64,000 nt of DNA from Sipunculus nudus. Taxonomy: Eukaryota > Annelida > Sipuncula > Golfingiida > Sipunculidae. The stretch is taken from contig CM049306.1 of assembly GCA_026874595.1 (NCBI GenBank), positions 76,135,642-76,199,641 on the forward strand, read 5' to 3'. Below the pieces are notes generated by a model. That model was not told the origin of the DNA, did not search any database, and saw only the letters and a list, made by a program, of their open reading frames with translations. Position numbers and translations under genes: made by a program. Every line of letters starts with the position of its first letter. Positions within the stretch are counted from its first letter, which is position 1. Below are positions 59,201 through 64,000 of this stretch, one piece after another.

Positions 59201-62200
59201 CACTATTATCATTATTATCATCACCACTACCAAACAACAGTACTACTACCACTATAAAGTGCTTTCTGCATCATCATCATCATAACTGTCATTATATTTA
59301 TCATCACTGCTGTCACCATTATAATTATTCACCATGACTGTCACTCTCATTTTGATCAGCATGATCAGTATCTTCATCACTGTTACCACCCATATCATCA
59401 CTGTTGTCATCAGTTATCATTATCACTCTTGCCCTCTAAACTATCATTTCAACCATCTCATGCAAAACTATATTTAACTTAAAAAGCAAACAAAGTTACA
59501 AATTAAAATGCATGACAAAATTTCCTTTTTATTTTTTTTTTAAATTTCAAAGTTACTGGGAAGCATAGGAAAAGAGTACAAAGGATCAGCATTTATCCAA
59601 CTACTCAGGCGACAATGTCGTACTAAGATAAATGACCATTTTGATAAAACCGTTCTGTGTGAAATGCCACCACTGCATCAGGGTGATCAGCCCAGTATAT
59701 TGTCATTACTAACTGTCAATGACCAGATTTAATCACAAGTGACCCATGGGTCATGATGCTCATGAACCAGATTTAATCACTAGTGACCCATGGGTCATGA
59801 TGCTCAGCTGACCAATACACTGGTATTATATCTTTGCAACTACGGTAAAAGTCAATGGCACCAACATGTTCAACATTGTCACCTGATAAAGCAAGGAGAC
59901 TGCAAATCAGAGCATTTCCTTGCACCTGTCCCCTAATTAGACTTGATGATTTAAACTCTAAGCATTATTATATTAAATGACATCCAAATTCAAACTTGTG
60001 ATTAGCCCACCTTGAATTCTGGATCAGGTAGTTTTAAACCATACAGGGCAGCGGGTGCGATCCTCATTGCTCCTCCATTACCGTACGAGCCCTGTCCATC
60101 AAATTGGAGGCTGGCTGGACCGAACGGGTCACTGTACTCTGTCTCAGTAAGAGACTTAAACACAGCACCTACATTCGCTCCATACCCTCTGCCTGGTTCC
60201 CTCATGAATTCTTCTGCAAATCTGTTAATGGATGTAAAACAAGTCCAGGACAATTACATTTAAGATAATTTCCCATAAGAAAACTACCCACAATCTTGAC
60301 AAGAGAGTAGACAATTGCCTCAAACTAAGTTCTACAGCTAAAAAAAATAAAAGTTAAGGTTCTCAGGCACCATCAGTATCACTTTTAACCCCCCCCCCCC
60401 CCCACCCCCTCCCCGCTCCGCATGCAAACTTTTATTTTGATTTTAATATTTGAAGAAGATAAAATAATACAATTTTTGTAAGATTTCCTTTGTTATGTTG
60501 TGCTCATTGAACCCTATTTCTTTAGCATATCCAGTTTTTCCATTAATAGTTTATATCATTTTTTTTTTATTTACAACTTTTATAAATTTGTAATAAAAAA
60601 ATCTGAAAATATAAGTTAACATATCAGAATTGTAAATTGCATTATTATTTATCCAGAGTTCAGCTCACATCAGGTCATATTATGCATCATAGTATCCAAC
60701 TGCTTTAAAACTGATAATGGCCAGATAGAGGATGGACAAAGGACCATAGCTTTACCTCAGTTGACTTACAGTAAGCTGAGCTAAAAATACTGTGGATTCA
60801 GAAAATATTGTGGGTTTAAAATTTTGTGGTTTTGACCTGAAACACTATTTGTTGGGTTAAAACTTGTTGATTAATCCTTCCTAGTCAGGCATAGTATCAA
60901 AATTAATATGTGAACAGACCTGAAAATAAGCCAAAGATCAGTGTTTCCCTTTTGTTATAAAAACACGCAGTCCCGGTACAAGCAATAGGCTCAATATTTA
61001 GGTTAATAAAAGGAGTGTCTACTCTGAAACCAAAGAGAGTCTGCCAAGCTGTCCCTGGAATTTTATTGCCCAGTCGTATTGTCCCAGCAGTGACTGGCTA
61101 TTGTGCTCCACTTTCCCGTTTATCTTGGCATCTCATTTAGCCCCCATGGGGAAATTGCCCCGTCTGAGGTGGTCTGCTGTTGTGAGAACAAATCCTTCAA
61201 TGAACTGACATATTGGTTGTGATATTAAGAATTATAAGTACCAACAGAGGTCAATATTTAAATTCTGCATTTTCATTAATTAAAAGAATTAAAACTTCTT
61301 GGTTTGTCGTTTGTCCAGATGACGTGCCCGGAAATGAGGCCACAGTTAGACTGGGCTCCAGCTCTTATAATTGTGCTCAACTGACTGTGACTTTTCACCA
61401 AGCTGGGGGATAACTAGATTAACTCTGCTGCATGGTTGTTTATTTTATTTAAACATGAAATTCTTTCAAACAAACAATCAAATAAGATTAGCAGGGCAAA
61501 ATGACCTTTACCTACAACTTTTAGCACGATAATATGATAGAGAGAGCAAGTCAACATATACCAGGGTAGGTACAGACACTTTTAAACAGTCACTTGTAAG
61601 TCCGACACTGATGAATCTTGGTTGGTTTGTTTGGTCCCCCGATGGAACTGAATATCTTTCCTCTCAATATATTTATTTTTTTTTAACTTATGGGATAAAT
61701 ATCCTTTTCTTTGCAATTTATTAATCTGTAGCATTTGCTAGCATTGAAGGTGAAAGCGGGCCAACACGATAACTCAATGCACCGGGTCGATGGACTTTTA
61801 AAAATTCTTTAAAAAACCTAATGATCGTTGGGTTTTTAATTTCGTAGATATGAATTCCATGAAATTACCCATGAATTCCATCAAATAAAAACCTAACGAA
61901 CAATTCTGTATCCACAGTAATTAAAAAGTGTTAAAAGCAGTTTTTCTTTAAACATTAATTGAGAGTGTTATAAATGTGCTCTGAATAATTAACTCACATT
62001 GGTCTGATAAGTGACCAACAGGCAATAAATAATGAAAATGGTGATTGTGTTATGCAGCTGTATGCTGAGGTCACAATAGAAGACTTTATGCAGGTACTGT
62101 AATTCCTTCATTAGGATTGAGGCTTAAATAATAACCTGCCTTATTAATTGGCCGGTCAAAACATTGTCTTCACACAAAAAAATTTGCCTTAATTAAAGCC

Positions 62201-62348
62201 TGGATTTCAATTAGAGGAAATTCAGTATAGTTTTCTTACCTTTTTGCCATGTCCTTGGCATCAAGCTTTTTGTTCTGTATTAGAGAAGATGCTACTGATC
62301 GCGCCATGGCTGTGTCATCGGTGAACTCCTGCAATGCAGTCTTCTTAC
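50062..62348 (-). CDS. ADPRS: ADPRS, ADP-ribosyl-acceptor hydrolase ARH3 (first exon(s) outside or unseen)
   Basis: ARH3 (ADPRS, formerly ADPRHL2) removes serine-linked ADP-ribose from proteins and degrades poly(ADP-ribose) and O-acetyl-ADP-ribose in nucleus, cytosol and mitochondria, using two Mg2+ ions. Six exons join in phase and give about 318 residues; the human protein has 363. Both metal-binding motifs are present: TDDTAMAR in the first visible exon (residues ~10-17) and SLGGDTDTIATMAGAIAGAY in the last (~257-276). GSYGNGGAMR, the adenosine/ribose-contacting loop, is intact in the second. The linker after FSHMLNLE (GGGSPSKSPEVKRRAKR) looks longer and more basic than in vertebrates. The N-terminal GCL.GALLGD segment with the third metal ligand Glu was not found before 64000. 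No frame damage, so the visible part looks functional. ARH3 is more likely than ARH1 because of the YGNGGAMR and GGDTDTIATMAGAIAGAYYG wording. Confidence 0.96.
50358..51290 (-). repeat. Family I repeat in ADPRS intron, ~320-bp units
   Basis: Read on the minus strand it begins GGGGATACTATGTTTTCATACC, close to the start of family E, and continues CCGCCATCGCCGCC. Internal units carry AGGTCATGA(C/T)CC at 50474, 50801 and 51118 (327 and 317 bp apart) and GGTGGCGCCACC at 50640 (50967 has one mismatch). C-runs at 50385-50394 and 50406-50418. Sense with ADPRS. Confidence 0.75.
51715..51797 (-). CDS. ADPRS: ADPRS exon (fifth visible)
   Basis: 83 nt, acceptor CTTCAAAG, donor GTGAGA. Encodes (G)NDISALGSVPAAVYSFLRSR then KPVPDLE. 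G(N/D).I.A..SVP.A(I/V)Y.FLR is conserved in ARH3. Confidence 0.95.
52157..52655 (-). mobile_element. Family A fragment, minus orientation
   Basis: ACAAGGGACCCATGGGTCACGGCGCTCACCTG is a family A right end read on the minus strand. The inner sequence 52495-52655 (ATCCAGAGTGTAGCTCATATC..GGTCATATTATGCAT) matches 60527-60694. The copy is cut at 52660 where a Helitron-like end begins. Sense with ADPRS. Confidence 0.7.
52661..54318 (+). mobile_element. Helitron-like element(s) with two 5' ends and one 3' hairpin
   Basis: TCTATATATTAATAGCGTAA occurs at 52661 and 54009, each preceded by A and followed by similar sequence (ACATATGCTC.GGGTTTGTC). One 3' end is visible: the hairpin CCGTGC-GTA-GCACGG at 54294-54308 followed by GTAATTGCTAT. 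TC start, A/T flanks and a hairpin ~10 nt before a CTA end fit Helitrons; the final base differs from CTRR. The inner part has no Rep/helicase, so it is non-autonomous. Both 5' ends are antisense to ADPRS. Confidence 0.65.
54319..55059 (-). other. ADPRS intron, unassigned
   Basis: AT-rich, with a 12-G run at 54825-54836. No element ends seen. Confidence 0.4.
55060..55662 (-). mobile_element. Family A 5' part, minus orientation
   Basis: Read on the minus strand: AGCTCAGCTGACTATAAGTC hairpin at 55662, GTCCGTCCGTC run, then one core unit ending in TTTGCCCAACTTTGACC-like sequence. No right end. The ORF at 55382-55624 is the usual by-product of this repeat. Sense with ADPRS. Confidence 0.8.
55663..55889 (-). 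other. ADPRS intron remainder
   Basis: No feature seen between the family A fragment and the donor of the next exon upstream. Confidence 0.4.
55890..55993 (-). CDS. ADPRS: ADPRS exon (fourth visible)
   Basis: 104 nt, acceptor AAATTTAG, donor GTTAGT. Encodes (R)KSEEEEKPFCYKLSKIKDF, then LKEEDVSRQTIEEVL and one base. Corresponds to the PYS.(R/K)L.KI..(L/F)L segment of ARH3. Confidence 0.93.
56301..57851 (-). mobile_element. CpG-rich TIR element, copy 2 (1.55 kb, reversed)
   Basis: Ends TACCGTAGATCCGCGTTTTG (56301) and GCAAAACGCGGATCTATGGTA (to 57851). Its order is the reverse complement of the 36420-37959 copy and it is similar along its whole length, including the internal ~270-bp duplication. 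In ADPRS-sense orientation it reads the same way round as copy 1 does in RRP12. Confidence 0.88.
58222..58379. mobile_element. Small MITE, ACAGTGAAACCT TIR
   Basis: ACAGTGAAACCTCTCC on the left and AAAAGGTTTCACTGTG on the right, 158 bp in all; inner ATAAAGTGGGCATCTC / CATATAATGGACACCTC are also partly repeated. Confidence 0.75.
58638..58858 (-). CDS. ADPRS: ADPRS exon (third visible)
   Basis: 221 nt, acceptor TTATTCCAG, donor GTAACA. Encodes KLVTDITRITHSHPDAINGA, LLQCLSVRQALQESPDSLDN, then DSFLQHLFSHMLNLE and a Gly/Ser/Lys linker. THS.P.(A/G)I.GALLQ matches the ARH3 helix region. Confidence 0.96.
58890..59420. repeat. Low-complexity ATC/ATT tract
   Basis: Long imperfect run of ATC, ATT, ACC and CATCAT trinucleotides, beginning about 35 bp upstream (minus sense) of the third visible ADPRS exon. 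The Ser/His-rich ORF it creates (59085-59285) is an artefact. Confidence 0.85.
59720..59815 (-). repeat. Two tandem family A right ends, minus orientation
   Basis: GACCAGATTTAATCAC(A/T)AGTGACCCATGGGTCATGATGCTCA occurs twice in a row; the second continues into GCTGACC. These are family A right ends read on the minus strand. Confidence 0.8.
60011..60221 (-). CDS. ADPRS: ADPRS exon (second visible)
   Basis: 211 nt, acceptor TTAACAG, donor GTGGGC. Encodes FAEEFMREPGRGYGANVGAV, FKSLTETEYSDPFGPASLQF, DGQGSYGNGGAMRIAPAALY and GLKLPDPEFK. GRGYG..V..VF and GSYGNGGAMR are conserved substrate-binding parts. Confidence 0.98.
60357..60495 (+). mobile_element. MITE family D, partial copy with poly-C
   Basis: AGGTTCTCAGGCAC then a C-run (60389-60403) and AGAAGATAAAAT..AAGATTTCCTTTGTT as in the 6322 copy. 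The right TIR is missing. Confidence 0.65.
60527..60785 (-). mobile_element. Family A 5' fragment, minus orientation
   Basis: Minus-strand AGCTCAGCTTACTGTAAGTC at 60785, hairpin partner, weak GTCC-like run, then sequence shared with 52495-52655. Sense with ADPRS. Confidence 0.7.
60786..62239 (-). other. ADPRS intron remainder, possible old TIR element
   Basis: TACTGTGGATTCAG near 60789 and CTGTATCCACAGTA near 61906 are inverted and could bound a ~1.1-kb decayed element, but the inside shows no other support. Otherwise nothing recognised. Confidence 0.35.
62240..62348 (-). CDS. ADPRS: ADPRS exon (first visible)
   Basis: 109 nt, acceptor ATTTTGCAG, donor GTAAGA. Two bases finish a split codon, then KKTALQEFTDDTAMARSVAS and SLIQNKKLDAKDMAKR. 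TDDTAMAR supplies the first pair of Mg2+-binding aspartates. Confidence 0.97.
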
Positions 62349-64000
62349 CTGCAAAATTATAGATATGTGTCCATTGTAGACAATAAAATGATAAAACAAA
62401 AAAAAGTTTCAAAATTTCTTACACTGATGAGTGATTTGTTAAAAACTTGTTAGGTAGCCATACATCAGTCACAGCAATGACAGCTGTCAAACCAGATTGA
62501 GCTTGGCAAAAAGTCCAACCAAAGCCAGCATCCAGGAGTGCTCAGGATGCCCTGTAGCACTCAACAACAAACTTAAACAGTATCATGTACCTGGTTAATA
62601 ATCAATACAGCAAGTAATGAGAATATTTGGCAGTGCATGAGGGCATGAGATGTGTGATGTAAGGTGAACAAGTTCTTATTTTGCAGTAAGCCTTAGCAGC
62701 CCATGCTTTGTTCTTATGCTACATTATGAGAGAGCCCTGGAAGATCCTTTTAGAAAAATATCTAGACATTCCAATCAATGATAAAATCATGATATCTTGG
62801 CTTCAATGTGTTGCATTCATTATAAAACAAAAATATTATTGTTGAATGTATACAAAATATCATTTAAAAGTGTTTTTACACATGTAAAAATTAGGCTTGG
62901 GTCAAGTACAGGGGGTCAGTACTTGAGTACAAGGACAAGTACTTCAGAATTTTTCAAGAACAAGTAGAAGTTCAAGTACACAATTTTTCAATGTATTTGA
63001 GTACAAGTACAGGGGTCTGTACTTTTAATTAAAAAAACTAAAAAACCCCTTTTTCTGAATATATTTTGATAAAACAATTACCTATATTTTTACTAAAAAT
63101 AAATTGGTAAGGTAACAGTGTACAGCAGCAAAAAGTTACATATGTGACCTGGGGTTTCCAACCATTGACATAACTCCAAGCACCACTATAAGTAAACTTG
63201 TAACAATATATCACCAGCCCCCTTAAAGCTCTCTAAGCAAAGCCACTGAAGACAGCTAAAACTCTGAGAATGGAAGGTTTTTAAAATTTCAAGAGATTCC
63301 TTCCATGACTGCATGTGTTGTATTTTGAAGAAACACACACACAAATGAACAGTGGTAAACGCACTCCATCCTGGCACACTAGGACTGTGATGTCTTTATT
63401 AAAATTTGCCAGCTTTATTTCAACTAGGGCTCGGTGGGAGAGGCCAACTGTTAGATGCACTGAGCAGATGGCCACTCACCTCATAACTGAGAGCATACAT
63501 CTCAAAAACGCTCGGCCAACAATGAAATCCAGACATTGAAGTTAAATAATACTTTGAACCTGCCGGTGTGCACAAGCCATATTGGCGGTATTACAGAGCA
63601 AAAATAGACACCCTGACTCCAAAGTCCTGGGTGCTCGACTTTAACCTGAACAGATGGGCAGGCTTGCATTGCACACGAGGACCATGTTTGCATTCACTTA
63701 TTTTTTAACCATATTCCCAGGTTCAATCGTGTATTTACAGGTACATTTGTGAATATACCTTAATGATACTCCTGAATCCAGAGATCTTGCTGGATCCACA
63801 CCAGACCCTTATCGTTTTTTCCTTGGCACATTCCCTAAATGCCCTGAAAATTACATCAGGCTAGACAGGTATTGGAAGTTGGATATTCAGGTTCAGAATA
63901 CTCCTCTGTTCCTTCAAAGACCTCTCAGTTTCTGTGCACTCTAAAGGTTAAAGGAAATTTCCATTTGTGATCAAGGTATACCTTGTAACAGGGCAAGTCC
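62349..64000 (-). other. ADPRS intron or upstream region; start exon not found
   Basis: I searched the minus strand for a GCL.GALLGD-type N-terminus ending one base short of a codon and found none, so the first exon(s) probably lie beyond 64000. A truncated AAGTAC-rich hAT-like copy is at 62892-63030. Small ORFs at 63186-63693 overlap on both strands and look like chance. Confidence 0.5.
62892..63030. mobile_element. Truncated AAGTAC-rich hAT-like copy
   Basis: TAGGCTTGGGTCAAGTACAG matches the left TIR of the 18619 element, followed by GAGTACAAG.ACAAGTACTT runs; the other end is absent. Confidence 0.7.

Noticed and set aside
59085-59285. Ser/His-rich ORF
   Set aside because: Product of the imperfect ATC trinucleotide tract.
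63960-64000. Possible ADPRS first exon on the minus strand (ACTTGCCCTGTTACAAG before GTATAC)
   Set aside because: The peptide it would give does not resemble the ARH3 N-terminus, and the upstream part lies outside the window.

Overview
The window looks like invertebrate animal nuclear DNA, most likely from a bivalve mollusc. It is AT-rich, has small GT-AG spliced exons in long repeat-filled introns, and carries abundant repeats with a GTCC microsatellite next to AGCTCAGCTGACT-type ends, a style I associate with bivalve genomes. The phylum is an inference from repeat style, not a proof.

Two conserved genes face each other tail to tail. RRP12 (pre-rRNA processing / pre-ribosome export factor) runs on the + strand from before the window to a stop at 45158-45160. 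I could place 27 coding exons (346-45160) whose reading phases join without a break; they encode the last ~1006 residues, and the 5' part lies outside. ADPRS (ARH3-type ADP-ribosyl-acceptor hydrolase) runs on the - strand. Its last six coding exons lie between 62348 and the stop at 50062; its first exon(s), including the start codon, were not found. The genes act in separate processes (ribosome assembly and removal of serine ADP-ribosylation), and nothing in the sequence shows joint regulation.

Almost everything else is repeats. By region: 0.85-2.1 kb, 2.6-4.1 kb and 10.7-12.0 kb hold elements built of internal tandem units; 12.4-15.1 kb is a full 2.65-kb element (family A); 18.6-19.2 kb is a hAT-like element with 8-bp target duplications; 19.5-20.1 kb and 21.1-21.4 kb are tandem duplications ending at splice acceptors; 27.4-34.7 kb is a second family A copy split by a 4.8-kb fold-back element; 36.4-38.0 kb is a CpG-rich inverted-repeat element with a reversed sister at 56.3-57.9 kb; 40.3-42.8 kb is a repeat with a recent 683/699-bp tandem duplication; 45.2-50.0 kb is the intergenic space (motif-rich inverted-repeat element, SINE, two further repeats); 50.3-62.2 kb contains the ADPRS introns with Helitron-like ends and minus-oriented family A fragments.

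The observations I find most worth a second look are: the strict sense orientation of family A inside both opposing genes; the fold-back element with a paralogous empty site and outward-facing duplicated reading frames; the 12-bp palindrome GGTGGCGCCACC shared by several repeat families; and decayed duplicates of RRP12 exon edges. No tool was run: comparisons with human RRP12 and ARH3 are from memory of those families.
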